Below, piece by piece: positions 26,616 to 35,799 of a stretch of 58,366 nt of DNA. The stretch's first letter is position 1, and the number at the start of each line of letters is the position of its first letter. Below the pieces are notes generated by a model. It worked only from the letters and a program-made list of their open reading frames with translations, searched no databases and was not told where the DNA came from. Source of the DNA: Nitrososphaerota archaeon (GTDB lineage: Archaea > Thermoproteota > EX4484-205 > JAAOZP01). The position numbers were made by a program, and so were the translations under genes. Where the stretch lies: contig JAAOZP010000007.1 in assembly GCA_011605725.1 (NCBI GenBank), positions 1-58,366 of the forward strand. Direction: 5' to 3'.

Positions 26616-27752
26616 CTATTTTTCCAACGGGATGCCCCCTATGAAAGTCGTTCTAACGCTGAAATCCTCCCTTATCGCAACCATGTCCGCATCCTTCCCC
26701 TCCTCTATGCTTCCCTTATGCTTTTCAACACCGAGCAGTCTAGCAGGATTGTACGATGCCACCTTAGCAACAGTGCTCAAACGCATGCCTGTAAACCTTA
26801 TAAAACGTTTAGCCAGCTCATTCATTCCTGCGGATGTTCCGATCAACATGCCATTCAAGTATCTCGCAGCACCTTCTGAAGATATGAATTCCACACCGTC
26901 GTAAACATACTTGCCATCAGGCAAGCCAGTCGACCTAACACCGTCCGTTATCAGTATGATTCTTTCTTCACCCAAAGCCTTCGTCGCGAACCTCAGCATG
27001 GACGGGTGGATGTGAACACCGTCAGGTATTATCTGCACCGTCACATCATTAGATTCTAATATGGCTAGCACAGGGCCAGGAGCCCTATGGTGAATAGGCG
27101 GCATAGCGTTGAAGAAATGGGTAACATGCTTAACTCCCATTCTTATAGCCTTCAGCGTCTGCTCATAGTCTGCTGAAGAATGCCCGAAGGAAACTATAAC
27201 ATTGTTTTCAACCAGAAGCCTTATTACTTCGTCAGAGCCCTCGAGCTCAGGAGCCACAGTCATCATCCTAAGCCAACCCCCGCATCTACCAATTATTTCC
27301 GAAAGGATTTTCACAGAGGGTTTGCAGACTGAGGATTCCTGAATCATCCCCCTCTTCTCCATCGAGATGAACGGGCCCTCCAAATGGAATCCTAGAAACC
27401 TCGCTCCCCTTAGGCCCTTAGAAGCTCCTTTCAACGCTTTCTCCAAATGCCTGTTCTCCAGCCCAGGCTTGTAAACAGTTGTTGCGAGAAAGCCAGTAAC
27501 CCCGCACCCGGCGCATGCTTCAGACACGATTCTAACTGCCTCCTCGTCTTCGTCAAGAATGTCGGCTCCCCCAGCCCCCTGTATGTGAACATCTATGAAG
27601 CCTGGGAGTAAAAAGTCTCCCTCTAAATCAATAATCTCACTGCCAGTGTAACCGTGAATCTTGCCTACCCTCTTTATCTTACCATGCTCGATCAGAACAT
27701 CCCCGAAGGATTCGCCCCACGGGTTGACAATCCTAGCGTTTTTAACCAGCAT
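26616..27752 (-). CDS. nagA: N-acetylglucosamine-6-phosphate deacetylase
   Basis: Removes acetate from N-acetylglucosamine-6-phosphate. The 378-residue amidohydrolase shows FIDVHIQGAGGAD (first metal motif H-x-Q, as in single-metal NagA forms), HLEGPFIS (metal Glu), SFGHSSADYEQT and VTHFFNAMPPIHHRAPG (metal His residues), and LITDGVRSTG (catalytic Asp). Length is normal. Upstream TATA-like sequence at about 27770-27785. Together with the ChbG-type deacetylase at 30.3 kb it suggests use of N-acetylated sugars. No glucosamine-6-phosphate deaminase is in the window. Confidence 0.9.
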   Translation of the reverse strand: MLVKNARIVNPWGESFGDVLIEHGKIKRVGKIHGYTGSEIIDLEGDFLLPGFIDVHIQGAGGADILDEDEEAVRIVSEACAGCGVTGFLATTVYKPGLENRHLEKALKGASKGLRGARFLGFHLEGPFISMEKRGMIQESSVCKPSVKILSEIIGRCGGWLRMMTVAPELEGSDEVIRLLVENNVIVSFGHSSADYEQTLKAIRMGVKHVTHFFNAMPPIHHRAPGPVLAILESNDVTVQIIPDGVHIHPSMLRFATKALGEERIILITDGVRSTGLPDGKYVYDGVEFISSEGAARYLNGMLIGTSAGMNELAKRFIRFTGMRLSTVAKVASYNPARLLGVEKHKGSIEEGKDADMVAIREDFSVRTTFIGGIPLEK

Positions 27753-27812
27753 CCCTCGGGCTCATGGCTTTTAAACTAATAAACCTTCTCTTCGAAGGCT
27801 AAACTCGTTTGG

Positions 27813-28889
27813 CTAAAGGTTGAAAATTGAAGCGGACTCTTTAGAATCAAGCACTTCTATACTGATCCCCTTCCCCGCCTTCTTAAACCTCATCCAGTAA
27901 TTGTAGCCTCCTTGGAGCTCCAGCTCGTTCAACGTTTTCAACCGTGTTTCCAGAAAGCCTTCAGTAAGGTTTAAGCCGAAAAGCCTAATCCTCACGCCTC
28001 TTACAGCAACATGGTTTCCGGAGAACCTTACAGTAGCAGTTCTAGGCACGTACAGGCTTATTCTTATCGAGTTGAACTTGTTCTCCTGAATAAGGCTGAT
28101 GCTTGAAGAAACACTCCATAAGTCAACACAGTCCTTCTTAACCAGGTACAGCCTGTCCTCCTCGATTTTCCCCAGAGTGAACTCAACCATTTTCCCAGCG
28201 TCAATCAGGATGCTTCTCGCCCTACCGATGTAGCCGATTCTGGCTATTCCATGCTTCAAGAGTTCCCCCTCTTTCTCGTCGAAGGCCCTAGGAGTCCCGT
28301 AGGCATGTAGAAAACAATTTTTTTCAACGACATTTCCATTCATCTCGATCCTGCAACGCGTCGGCTCAGGCTGCAAATGATAGTAGAGCCTAGCCAGCTC
28401 CTCCACAGAATGGAAACTCGTATTGCTTTCTAACGATGCTCCGATAAACAGTATTTTCCCGCCGAGCTCAGGTATTTTCAAGTATGGAGTTCCTCTGCCG
28501 CAAGGAGTCTCAGCCTCCTCATGCCCCTCTATTATTTTCCTAGCCATTCTTCCAATGGCTGCAACAGAATGGGTCGGGTGCCTGCTCCTATAGGCTTCTT
28601 TTCTTTTTCTAAAGGATTCCGGAACCACTCCTGTCCAGCAAGGCTTGTTCTCGGAGAAACTCGGAGGATTGTCAGGGGAGTCGAATATTTGACCGGTTAT
28701 TGTTGGAACAACTATCGTACCGTCCTCTCCAACGCTTTCAAGCAGAGCATCTATAAGTGTTTCCGCCCCACCAGGCACGTATCCGATGCTGCTTAAAGAA
28801 CTGTGGACAAGAACCACGTCTCCACTCTCTATCCCTGTTTTTGTTAAGTCTCTAACGATTTCCTCCTTTGTATACTCAAACTTCTGCAT
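27813..28889 (-). CDS. AAC(3)-fold N-acetyltransferase-like protein with extra C-terminal beta domain
   Basis: The first 260 residues match the aminoglycoside 3-N-acetyltransferase family: VLVHSSLSSIGYVPGGAETL, VVPTITGQ and RHPTHSVAAIGRMA. About 95 further residues form a beta-rich tail not found in the resistance enzymes. In archaea this family is widespread and its natural substrate is unknown. The setting, between nagA and a sugar-type MFS carrier, favours an amino-sugar or antibiotic-unrelated acetyl acceptor. Acetyl-CoA is the expected donor. Leaderless start with an AT-rich box around 28905-28918. Confidence 0.7.
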   Translation of the reverse strand: MQKFEYTKEEIVRDLTKTGIESGDVVLVHSSLSSIGYVPGGAETLIDALLESVGEDGTIVVPTITGQIFDSPDNPPSFSENKPCWTGVVPESFRKRKEAYRSRHPTHSVAAIGRMARKIIEGHEEAETPCGRGTPYLKIPELGGKILFIGASLESNTSFHSVEELARLYYHLQPEPTRCRIEMNGNVVEKNCFLHAYGTPRAFDEKEGELLKHGIARIGYIGRARSILIDAGKMVEFTLGKIEEDRLYLVKKDCVDLWSVSSSISLIQENKFNSIRISLYVPRTATVRFSGNHVAVRGVRIRLFGLNLTEGFLETRLKTLNELELQGGYNYWMRFKKAGKGISIEVLDSKESASIFNL

Positions 28890-28959
28890 GACAGCTACAA
28901 ATAGGTAGTCAAATATTTAGGCTTTTAGAGTCAATTTTCATGCCGCTTTACTCGTCTCA

Positions 28960-30252
28960 CTAGGCCAGTTTTTTGGCTCTTTCAGCTAGTTCCGCATGCT
29001 TCCACATTATGTCCTTGGGCAGGGTTAACGCGGCGGAGGTTAAAAACACGGCGCATATGGACCATGTTACGGTTATTATCACCACCATTCCCCATTCTAG
29101 TCCAATAGAGTCTGCCAAGTAGCCTGTGATCAGTGGTGCGAAAGCAGAGCCGGCGTTTTCAACAAAAACCTGTATCGAGTGAGTCGTGCTCCTGACCTCC
29201 GGTAGAGTTATGTCTTGGAGGGAGGCTGATACTGCTGGGCCAGCCATGGGTATGAAGAACCCGGTTAAGGCTCCGAATATGAGGAATAGTTCTACTCCAC
29301 CCCTTGTCAGAAGCGTCAGGTCGAAGAATACTAGTCCAATAGCAACAGAGACTCCTGCGAAAATCGCTCTTCCCTTCAATGTCTTCCTGAATGCCCAGTC
29401 GCTCACCAGACCAGCAACCACATTGCCAATAACCATGGCTAAAATTGCAACCATCATGATGAGCAGCCGAGACTCCTCGTCGAAACCCCTAATTTTCTCC
29501 ATGTATAGGAAGAGCCAGTAGGTTATTATTTGCCATGGGAAAACTCCGAAGAAACCCTGTACGAAAAGGAAGGCCATCGACTTTCTTTTGAGCACTTTAA
29601 ACAAGGATTCTTTTTTAAACCTGTCTTTCAACCTGTCTCTCACAGCCACTAGCTCAGGTTCAGTGGATCCTCTAGGCTTATCTTTCAACGTGACCAGGAT
29701 TAGGACCGCTAGAAGTAAGCCGGGTACTCCGGTTATCATGAAGGCGCTGCGCCACCCAAGCGCGCTGCCCACGATAGTTCCAATAAGGGTGCCGATTAAG
29801 GCTCCGATCGCGCTTGAAGTGTTCAGCACGCCGAATGCAGTAGACCTTTTCTCCGGGGGGAAAGAGTCTCCCAGGAACGAGTATATCCCGCTGTAGGATT
29901 CGTTATCTATTCCCGTCAGGGCTCTCGTGAAAGCAAGCTCCAAATAGTTGGTTGAGAAGGTGGAGAGGATCGTTGTTCCACCCCAGATTGCGCTGGCTAG
30001 GGCTGCTAGTGGAGGCCTAGCGTACCTGTCGAAAAGGTAGCCCCAGACAGGCATGAATATAACTGCTACTATTGCAGCACCCGTCTGTATCGTGCCAAGC
30101 TGTGTATATGTAAGCCTGAACTCTTCCTGTATTGAGGTTAAGAGGGGCGAGATTAAGAATTTATCGGCGTTATGAAGCACCATGAAAAGGAAGAATACGA
30201 AGACAGCATACCAGGCTCCACGCGGTATTCTATACGGCTGGGTTGACACCAT
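28960..30252 (-). CDS. Major facilitator superfamily transporter
   Basis: A 430-residue carrier with twelve predicted helices. MFS signatures include GYLFDRYARPPLAALAS after the second helix and GLVSDWAFRKTLKGRA in the second half. Resembles the Spinster/anion:cation or sugar-phosphate-like subgroups; the substrate is not evident. The ATG at 30252 follows the deacetylase stop by 4 bases and has a GGTGGTG ribosome site, so the two genes form an operon. An uptake role for the product or substrate of the deacetylase (an amino-sugar oligomer) is plausible. Confidence 0.8.
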   Translation of the reverse strand: MVSTQPYRIPRGAWYAVFVFFLFMVLHNADKFLISPLLTSIQEEFRLTYTQLGTIQTGAAIVAVIFMPVWGYLFDRYARPPLAALASAIWGGTTILSTFSTNYLELAFTRALTGIDNESYSGIYSFLGDSFPPEKRSTAFGVLNTSSAIGALIGTLIGTIVGSALGWRSAFMITGVPGLLLAVLILVTLKDKPRGSTEPELVAVRDRLKDRFKKESLFKVLKRKSMAFLFVQGFFGVFPWQIITYWLFLYMEKIRGFDEESRLLIMMVAILAMVIGNVVAGLVSDWAFRKTLKGRAIFAGVSVAIGLVFFDLTLLTRGGVELFLIFGALTGFFIPMAGPAVSASLQDITLPEVRSTTHSIQVFVENAGSAFAPLITGYLADSIGLEWGMVVIITVTWSICAVFLTSAALTLPKDIMWKHAELAERAKKLA

Positions 30253-30256
30253 TTTA

Positions 30257-31141
30257 TCACCACCCTTCCTTCAAGTCCTTCCAGCCTACAAGCGTGAAGC
30301 CAAGTGTTTCAACGATTTCCCTGGCTTCTCTAGAGGTAACCAGTTGGTAGTCCAGATACCTGTCTATATGGCTTGTGACGCCTTGGCTCGGTATTATCGC
30401 CTTCATCTCCTCATCAGGCAGGCCTAGGTGAACAATTATCTGAGTTAAGGTTCCCGGCTTAACGTCCTTCAACACGTTTTTAAACCATTTTATTCTTTCC
30501 TGAAGGTCTGAGCCGAAGGTCATTCCGATGAAATTATCCAGCATGGGCGTCCCGGATTTCAGAATTCTGCTCACAAGGTCTTCAGATATCATTATGCCCA
30601 TCTGCTTAGCCGCTTCAAACGCGCTGTCCGTAGGCTTAATCAACATTGGTATGAGCCTGTTGTCCAGAGCAACTTTAACATATGTTTCCAAGAGATCCGG
30701 CCTGAAGAAGACTGTACCCATATGAGTATCAAGATGGGAAGGCCGCATGCCAAGGCTGAAAGCCTTTTTGACCTGGGCCCTCAGTTCAGCCTCAACCTCT
30801 TCTCTAGAGGCTTTCGCCGCATCCTTAGCCTCCTTATGCAGGTATCCCTGCTCATCCAGGAGGCTTGGAACTTCGCTTTTTGAACTCACCGGGCCCCATC
30901 TGTAGAGTCTCCACTCGCTAGTCAGCGTTGAATGCACACCGTGATCATAACCCGGATTCTCCTTGAAGAACTCTGCTGCCTCAAGTATCCATGGGCATGG
31001 CATCATAAGGCTGCAGCTTGAAACCACGCCGTTTTGAAAACCTAGGAAAGTTGCCTTATTCTCCGTGTGACACATGCCAACATCATCAGCGTGAATAATA
31101 AGCAGCTTATCATTCCTGTCGAAGCCGCTTGTCAACGGCAT
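30257..31141 (-). CDS. YdjC/ChbG-family carbohydrate deacetylase
   Basis: A 294-residue protein of the YdjC family, metal-dependent deacetylases of N-acetylated oligosaccharides such as chitobiose. Motifs are LLIIHADDVGMCHTENKAT (Asp-Asp pair), YDHGVHSTLTSEW and RPSHLDTHMGTVF (metal His residues). First gene of an operon with an MFS carrier. Leaderless, with a TATA-type box (minus strand TTTATATTTT, about 31160-31175). Links to nagA suggest catabolism of N-acetylated glycans. Confidence 0.85.
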   Translation of the reverse strand: MPLTSGFDRNDKLLIIHADDVGMCHTENKATFLGFQNGVVSSCSLMMPCPWILEAAEFFKENPGYDHGVHSTLTSEWRLYRWGPVSSKSEVPSLLDEQGYLHKEAKDAAKASREEVEAELRAQVKKAFSLGMRPSHLDTHMGTVFFRPDLLETYVKVALDNRLIPMLIKPTDSAFEAAKQMGIMISEDLVSRILKSGTPMLDNFIGMTFGSDLQERIKWFKNVLKDVKPGTLTQIIVHLGLPDEEMKAIIPSQGVTSHIDRYLDYQLVTSREAREIVETLGFTLVGWKDLKEGW

Positions 31142-31480
31142 ACTTTTAAATTAGGGATGCTAAAATATAAATTTTTAAAACACAAGGTAGTTTCTCACAA
31201 GTATAACGTAAATTCAAGCCTCAATACTCTCCGTTTCAGATGGTTGAATAATCCGTACGCGTTATCGGTTCGCCGCGCATCCCCTGGGCACAGTTCCATT
31301 TCAACCAAGCGTTTAGCCTAAGATGCTAAAATATTTGGTTTTATAAGACGGGTAGGATTATGCTTCGATACGTTAGTAGCGTGCTATTACCGTTAGCCAG
31401 GGATATGACGGTGGTTGAAGATACGAGGTTTTTATACGCGTCGAGCGCGCTTAAGCATCGCGTCCTTCAGCAGTTATTCC
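31142..31480. other. Intergenic region with duplicated promoter-like element
   Basis: This 339-base gap lies between moaB's stop and the ChbG operon start. GATGCTAAAATAT occurs exactly twice, at 31156-31168 and 31322-31334. The first copy carries the TATA box of the ChbG operon. A 46-codon open frame on the plus strand (31360-31500) follows a TTTTATAAG box, but it runs into moaB and has no recognisable features. A GCGCGC motif lies at 31444-31451. No tRNA or known RNA fold seen. Confidence 0.35.
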
Positions 31481-31984
31481 TCATCTTCTCGCTTCTCTAA
31501 CCATGTGGCCAATTTCCGGGAGTATCAGCCTCCTTATCGCCAGCTCAACCGCGTTTCTCGAGCCTGGCAGACATATCAGTATCTTTCCCTTTGCAACGCC
31601 TGCGAAAGCTCTCGTAAGCATTGCTGCCGTACCTATTTCACTGTAGCTGAGGAACCTGAAAAGCTCTCCGAACCCTTCAACCCTCTTCTCAACCGTTTTA
31701 GAGACTGTTTCAACAGTAACGTCCCTCGTGCTCAACCCGGTTCCTCCAATAGTCAGTATGACATCTATTTCCCCGCTGTTAAGCAACCCTTCAATAATCC
31801 TCCTTATCTCATCCTCATCGTTCCGGATTATCAGCCTCCTGCAAACCTCGTGCCCACTATTCTTCAAAATATCTTCAGCAATCGCGCCGGATTCATCTGT
31901 TTCAAAAGTCCTAGAGTCGCTCACCGTAACCACTGCGAACACGAGGCTTCTGGGGGAAGCCTTCCTATGCTCTAAATAGTCCAA
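31481..31984 (-). CDS. moaB: Molybdenum cofactor protein MoaB (molybdopterin adenylyltransferase type)
   Basis: In archaea MoaB activates molybdopterin with ATP. The 167-residue protein has VTVSDSRTFETDESG near the N-terminus and ILTIGGTGLSTRDVTVETV, the MPT-binding loop, then LPGSRNAVELA. Last gene of the moaD-moaE-moaC-moaB run. Start TTG at 31984, overlapping moaC by 13 bases. Confidence 0.9.
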   Translation of the reverse strand: MDYLEHRKASPRSLVFAVVTVSDSRTFETDESGAIAEDILKNSGHEVCRRLIIRNDEDEIRRIIEGLLNSGEIDVILTIGGTGLSTRDVTVETVSKTVEKRVEGFGELFRFLSYSEIGTAAMLTRAFAGVAKGKILICLPGSRNAVELAIRRLILPEIGHMVREARR

Positions 31985-32433
31985 CCCTTAACCTTCTCCT
32001 CGACAACTATGCTCTCTATCGCTGTAAACGGGTACTGCCCCTTCTCATCCTTCTCAATCTCCTTAACCATGTCCCAGATGGTTAGCAAGGCTGCAGCAAC
32101 CCCGGTTAAAGCCTCCATCTCTACACCCGTCTTAGACTCTGAGGCGACGCTGCAGACCACCGAGACCCGGTCGTCCTCCGTTTGAAACTCGACAGCAATA
32201 TGGGTTAGTGGAATCGGGTGGCAGCCAGGTATCAGCTCAGGAGTCTTCTTAACCGCGAGGATTGCTGAAACCCTTGCGACTGTTAAAACATCGCCTTTCG
32301 CAACCCTACCGTTTTTTATCGCTTCCACGGTTTCACGCCTAAGCCTTATCCAGCCCTTCGCCACAGCCCTCCTACGGGAAACCTCCTTCCCGCTTATGTC
32401 AACCATCTCCAGCCCCTTGTCTTTCCAGTTCAA
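31972..32433 (-). CDS. moaC: Cyclic pyranopterin monophosphate synthase MoaC
   Basis: Converts the MoaA product into cyclic pyranopterin monophosphate. Conserved parts visible: VDISGKEVSRRRAVAKGWIR, ELIPGCHPIPLTHIAVEF and TGVEMEALTGVAAALLTIWDM. The TTG start at 32433 overlaps the moaE stop (TTGA), which suggests coupling; the ATG at 32406 (MVDISGKE) matches the usual family N-terminus and is the alternative. Length is normal for MoaC. Confidence 0.93.
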   Translation of the reverse strand: MNWKDKGLEMVDISGKEVSRRRAVAKGWIRLRRETVEAIKNGRVAKGDVLTVARVSAILAVKKTPELIPGCHPIPLTHIAVEFQTEDDRVSVVCSVASESKTGVEMEALTGVAAALLTIWDMVKEIEKDEKGQYPFTAIESIVVEEKVKGWTI

Positions 32434-32846
32434 GGCTTAACCGTCTCCCTAACCCATCTCCACCCTCTTGCAGTATTCTCCTTCTTCCAGATGGGTGCGC
32501 GCGCCTTAACCTTGTTTATCATCCAGCTGCAGGCTTCGAAAGCCTCCGCCCTGTTTCTCGCTGAAGCCGCTACTAGAACTATGTTTTCAGCCGGCTTAAG
32601 TCTTCCAACCCTATGGATTATGGCTGCATCAATTATTCCGAACCTCTCCAGAGCCTCGCTCCTTATTTTTTCAAGCTCAGCCTCAGCAGCCTCCCTGTAT
32701 GCTTCGACAATCATTTCACTAACATCCTCGCCCTCTCTAAACCCTTTTACAACACCTAGGAAAAACACTACCGCGCCGACTTCCTTTCCCTTGAGGATTG
32801 AAGCAACCTCGTCTATCGAGAAATCCTTCTCAGTAACACGGATCAT
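32430..32846 (-). CDS. moaE: Molybdopterin synthase catalytic subunit MoaE
   Basis: Large subunit of MPT synthase, adding dithiolene sulfur carried by MoaD. Family features: GAVVFFLGVVKGFREGEDV, AAIIHRVGRLKPAENIVLV, and the active-site region IWKKENTARGWRWV with the conserved KKE-type lysines. ATG at 32846, five bases after a GGAGG formed by the last glycine codons of moaD. Confidence 0.93.
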   Translation of the reverse strand: MIRVTEKDFSIDEVASILKGKEVGAVVFFLGVVKGFREGEDVSEMIVEAYREAAEAELEKIRSEALERFGIIDAAIIHRVGRLKPAENIVLVAASARNRAEAFEACSWMINKVKARAPIWKKENTARGWRWVRETVKP

Positions 32847-32847
32847 T

Positions 32848-33087
32848 CTAACCTCCTCCTGCAGGAGGGAACACGGCCACTAGATCCCCGTCTTTTAAAC
32901 AAGTGTTTAAGTCTACTGTTCTCCCGTTCACCGCGATAAGGAAGTTCTCCCCAGCCAGCTCAGCATGCTTCTCCCTGAGTTTCTCAACGATTTCTCTAAC
33001 GGTTGCCCCGTCATCAGCCTCCAGCATCTCCCTCTCACCGATCTTCTCCCTGATCCAGGCATAATATTTTACTTCAATCCTCATCAT
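32848..33087 (-). CDS. moaD: Molybdopterin synthase sulfur carrier MoaD
   Basis: A ubiquitin-like protein of 79 residues ending in GDLVAVFPPAGGG; the terminal Gly-Gly is adenylated and thiocarboxylated. First gene of the moaDECB operon. TATA-like AT-rich sequence at about 33106-33116, leaderless ATG. The activating MoeB/E1-like enzyme is not in the window. Confidence 0.92.
   Translation of the reverse strand: MMRIEVKYYAWIREKIGEREMLEADDGATVREIVEKLREKHAELAGENFLIAVNGRTVDLNTCLKDGDLVAVFPPAGGG
32852..32859 (-). promoter_or_regulatory. Shine-Dalgarno site of moaE inside the moaD Gly-Gly codons
   Basis: The final codons of moaD, GGA GGA GGT, spell AGGAGG and sit five bases before the moaE ATG. The obligatory C-terminal glycines thus double as a ribosome binding site. 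Confidence 0.6.
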
Positions 33088-33162
33088 TATTCCTCGACCA
33101 GCGAATAGGTTTATTCAAGCCGGCTATAAAAGGTTTCCAGTGGAAAAACGTTTAAAACCGTC

Positions 33163-35622
33163 CTAGTAGTGCGATACTGTTATTCTCTTCATGAGCTCGG
33201 TTTTTGAAAGCGGCTTCTCCAGCGTTACGAGGATCCTTTTTTCAAAGCCGGGGGGAAGGTCGAAGAAGTTGTCGCTAAACTCTGCTTTCACCCCTCTAAT
33301 CCTTATTTCACAGGCTTTTGCAACATTGTTCGAAACTAGGCTGAGCTCAAAGGTTGCACCATCCTTTTTACTAAGCTTAACTCTAATTCTAGGCTTGGGA
33401 AGCTTAATGTATTTCACTTTTTCAAAGAATACGACATCATACCTGGGCTCACCATCTTCAGGCTCGAAAACACACGCTAGAAAACTGCTGAACCTGTCTT
33501 TCACGCTTAGCTCGCTTAGGCTTAGCTCCATGCAGGGTTTTGAAGAATTCGCCTCCACAACGATCTCCTTCTTCATCATCCTCCTCCTGTTCCCCTTCAC
33601 GTCGAAAGACATGAGCCTAAGCCTGCCCTTCACTGGTTTAAGAAGATCGTTGCAAACCCAGGCCTCCACCCTATCCTGTTTAACAAGAAGGCTAACGTTA
33701 ACCGGGTCGAACGCTCTCTTCACATAATAGTATGAAGCCTTAAGGTTACCGTAGTAGTCGATCAGGCTCCAGCTGAGAACCGGCCAACAATCGTTAAGCT
33801 GCCATACCAGGGTTCCTCCAGTCTTAAACTTCCTCCTCCTCCAATGCTCTATTCCTGTTTTCATGGCTTCCCCCTGGTTTATTTGAGTCAGGTAGACAAA
33901 CCTGCCCAGGTTTACAGCCAGCTTGAAATGCGCTAGAATGAAAAACCAGAGTCTCTCCTGCCCCATAGTCTGCTTGTTATGGAATTCGATGACTCTGCTC
34001 TGCGGATTCCTGTCTTCGGGAAGAGTAAACCTTCTAATTGTTTCCGTTGAGGGTGCTGACTGGAAGCCGAATTCACTTATGAACCTGCCCTTATCGTTAA
34101 GATACTCCGTGTAGTCTTTAAGCATAGACCAAACCTCCCAGTTATGCCTGTCGCCTTCGCTTTGAGAATTAGGATCATCTCCCCCATATGGGCTACTCGG
34201 CCAGTAGAAGGTTGCAGGATCAAGTTTAGAACAAGCCTCGGGAAGTATCTTATGATATATCGTCTCACCGTAGAATCTATCCTTCACGCCGAACCAGTGC
34301 GCCTTAAACCCCCAGTGATTCTCATTATTTCCACACCATATCGCTAGGCAAGCATGATTCCTGAGCCTCTTTACCACTTTCTCAGCCTCCTTTCTAACCA
34401 GTTCGAAGAACCATTCCTCCTCAGGGTATTCTGCGCATGCGAACATGAAGTCCTGCCAGACAAGTATCCCTTTCTCGTCGCAAAGCTCGTAGAAGGCTTC
34501 ATCCTCATAGACCCCGCCGCCCCAAACCCTTATCATGTTCATATGTGCCTGCTTCGCCTTGCTTAGGAGAAAATCGTAAACCTGCCTGCTCACCCTAGGG
34601 AGGAAGGAGTCTGCAGGAACCCAGTTGACTCCTTTGCAGAAAACTGGGACATTGTTTACTCTGAAGAAGAACGTTTTACCCTCTTCATCCTTCTCCTGAA
34701 CTACTTCAATCCTCCTTATGCCGACTTTCTTTCCAACCGTGTCTAGAACACCGTTCGAGCCCTCGACAACTATCTCTAAATCGTAAAGGTTCTGCTCCCC
34801 ATAGCCGTTGGGCCACCATAGCTTCGGGTTCTGAATATTAAACTCGCTTTTGAAAACGTTTAATCCTGGCGAAACATTCACGTGTTCCTCTTTAACCTGG
34901 TTTTCTCCGAAACCGCTTACCCGTGTCCTCAGCTTCACACACTCTGTTTGAAAGGCTTCTATGGAGACGCTTATACATATTCTTGCGCTCTTAAGGCCAT
35001 TGCTAAGCTCGCTGGAAAAATAGAAGCTTTCAATCTTACACACATCGTAAGCTTTAAGCTCCACGCTTCTCCATATCCCTGAGGTTCCCAGCCTCGGGCC
35101 CCAATCCCAGCCGAAAGAGTATTGAGCTTTCCTGCCGTAGGCAACCGGGGGATAAAATGCTCCCCACAGCTTAACACTGCTCTTGTTATACGTTTCCTCA
35201 AGAATCCTTTTAGGCGAGTCAAGCCTCACTACTAGTATGTTTTCCCCTTCCTTTAAAAAGTCTTTAACGTTGAACTCGTGCTCGTGAAACATGTTGGCCG
35301 TCTTACCGACCTCTTTTCCATTAAGCCAGATTGTTGCAAAAGTATCTAAGCCGTGAAACTTGAGTTCCACGCGACCATGGTTGAGAAAACCTTTGTCTAA
35401 GTGAAACTTTTTCATGTACCACCAATCCTTCTCCTCAACCCAAGCAACCTCGAGCTCGTTCATTCTGAAGAAAGGGTCTGGAATCTTTCTGTTCCTTAAA
35501 AGGTCAAGATGGACAGTACCTGGCACCGTTGCCTTCAACCATGGGCCTGAGCTCGGCGGCGTCTCCTCATCCTTCCCGCATTCTTTAAAAAACCATTCCC
35601 CGTTAAGGCTTATAGTTTCCAT
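33163..35622 (-). CDS. Beta-mannosidase-type GH2 glycoside hydrolase
   Basis: Retaining exo-hydrolase, probably releasing mannose from beta-mannosides. N-terminal jelly-roll (about 1-190, with VPGTVHLDLL), Ig-like domain, then the barrel with GGGVYEDEAFYELCDE, AIWCGNNENHWG (acid/base Glu) and FISEFGFQSAPS (nucleophile Glu), and a C-terminal beta part. No signal peptide, so it acts on imported oligomers. A TTG at 35646 would add eight residues, but the TATA box (minus strand, about 35648-35660) lies 25-30 bases before the ATG at 35622 (METISLNG), which is chosen. Own promoter, not in the moa operon. Confidence 0.88.
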   Translation of the reverse strand: METISLNGEWFFKECGKDEETPPSSGPWLKATVPGTVHLDLLRNRKIPDPFFRMNELEVAWVEEKDWWYMKKFHLDKGFLNHGRVELKFHGLDTFATIWLNGKEVGKTANMFHEHEFNVKDFLKEGENILVVRLDSPKRILEETYNKSSVKLWGAFYPPVAYGRKAQYSFGWDWGPRLGTSGIWRSVELKAYDVCKIESFYFSSELSNGLKSARICISVSIEAFQTECVKLRTRVSGFGENQVKEEHVNVSPGLNVFKSEFNIQNPKLWWPNGYGEQNLYDLEIVVEGSNGVLDTVGKKVGIRRIEVVQEKDEEGKTFFFRVNNVPVFCKGVNWVPADSFLPRVSRQVYDFLLSKAKQAHMNMIRVWGGGVYEDEAFYELCDEKGILVWQDFMFACAEYPEEEWFFELVRKEAEKVVKRLRNHACLAIWCGNNENHWGFKAHWFGVKDRFYGETIYHKILPEACSKLDPATFYWPSSPYGGDDPNSQSEGDRHNWEVWSMLKDYTEYLNDKGRFISEFGFQSAPSTETIRRFTLPEDRNPQSRVIEFHNKQTMGQERLWFFILAHFKLAVNLGRFVYLTQINQGEAMKTGIEHWRRRKFKTGGTLVWQLNDCWPVLSWSLIDYYGNLKASYYYVKRAFDPVNVSLLVKQDRVEAWVCNDLLKPVKGRLRLMSFDVKGNRRRMMKKEIVVEANSSKPCMELSLSELSVKDRFSSFLACVFEPEDGEPRYDVVFFEKVKYIKLPKPRIRVKLSKKDGATFELSLVSNNVAKACEIRIRGVKAEFSDNFFDLPPGFEKRILVTLEKPLSKTELMKRITVSHY

Positions 35623-35799
35623 CGCATGTTTCCAACATTTCGGCAAATATAAAACTTTATGTCTTCGGTTTAAGGCTTCAAATAAATATGGTTTGCGAGC
35701 CTTTTATCTGATTTTACTGTTTAATTGAACTGAGGATCCGGATGGAAAACGCATATATACTGTGAGCCTGGAAGGGAGGAAGGCTAACGGGAATGGAAA

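Noticed and set aside
27813..28889. Aminoglycoside resistance gene
   Set aside because: Only the fold matches; the extra C-terminal domain and the amino-sugar neighbourhood argue against a resistance role.
31360..31500. A 46-codon open frame after a TATA-like box
   Set aside because: Spacing to the box is poor, it overlaps the moaB stop region and the protein has no recognisable features.
31415..31975. A 186-residue plus-strand open frame over moaB
   Set aside because: It is antisense to a clear MoaB protein, has no promoter of its own and reads as low-complexity mirror sequence.
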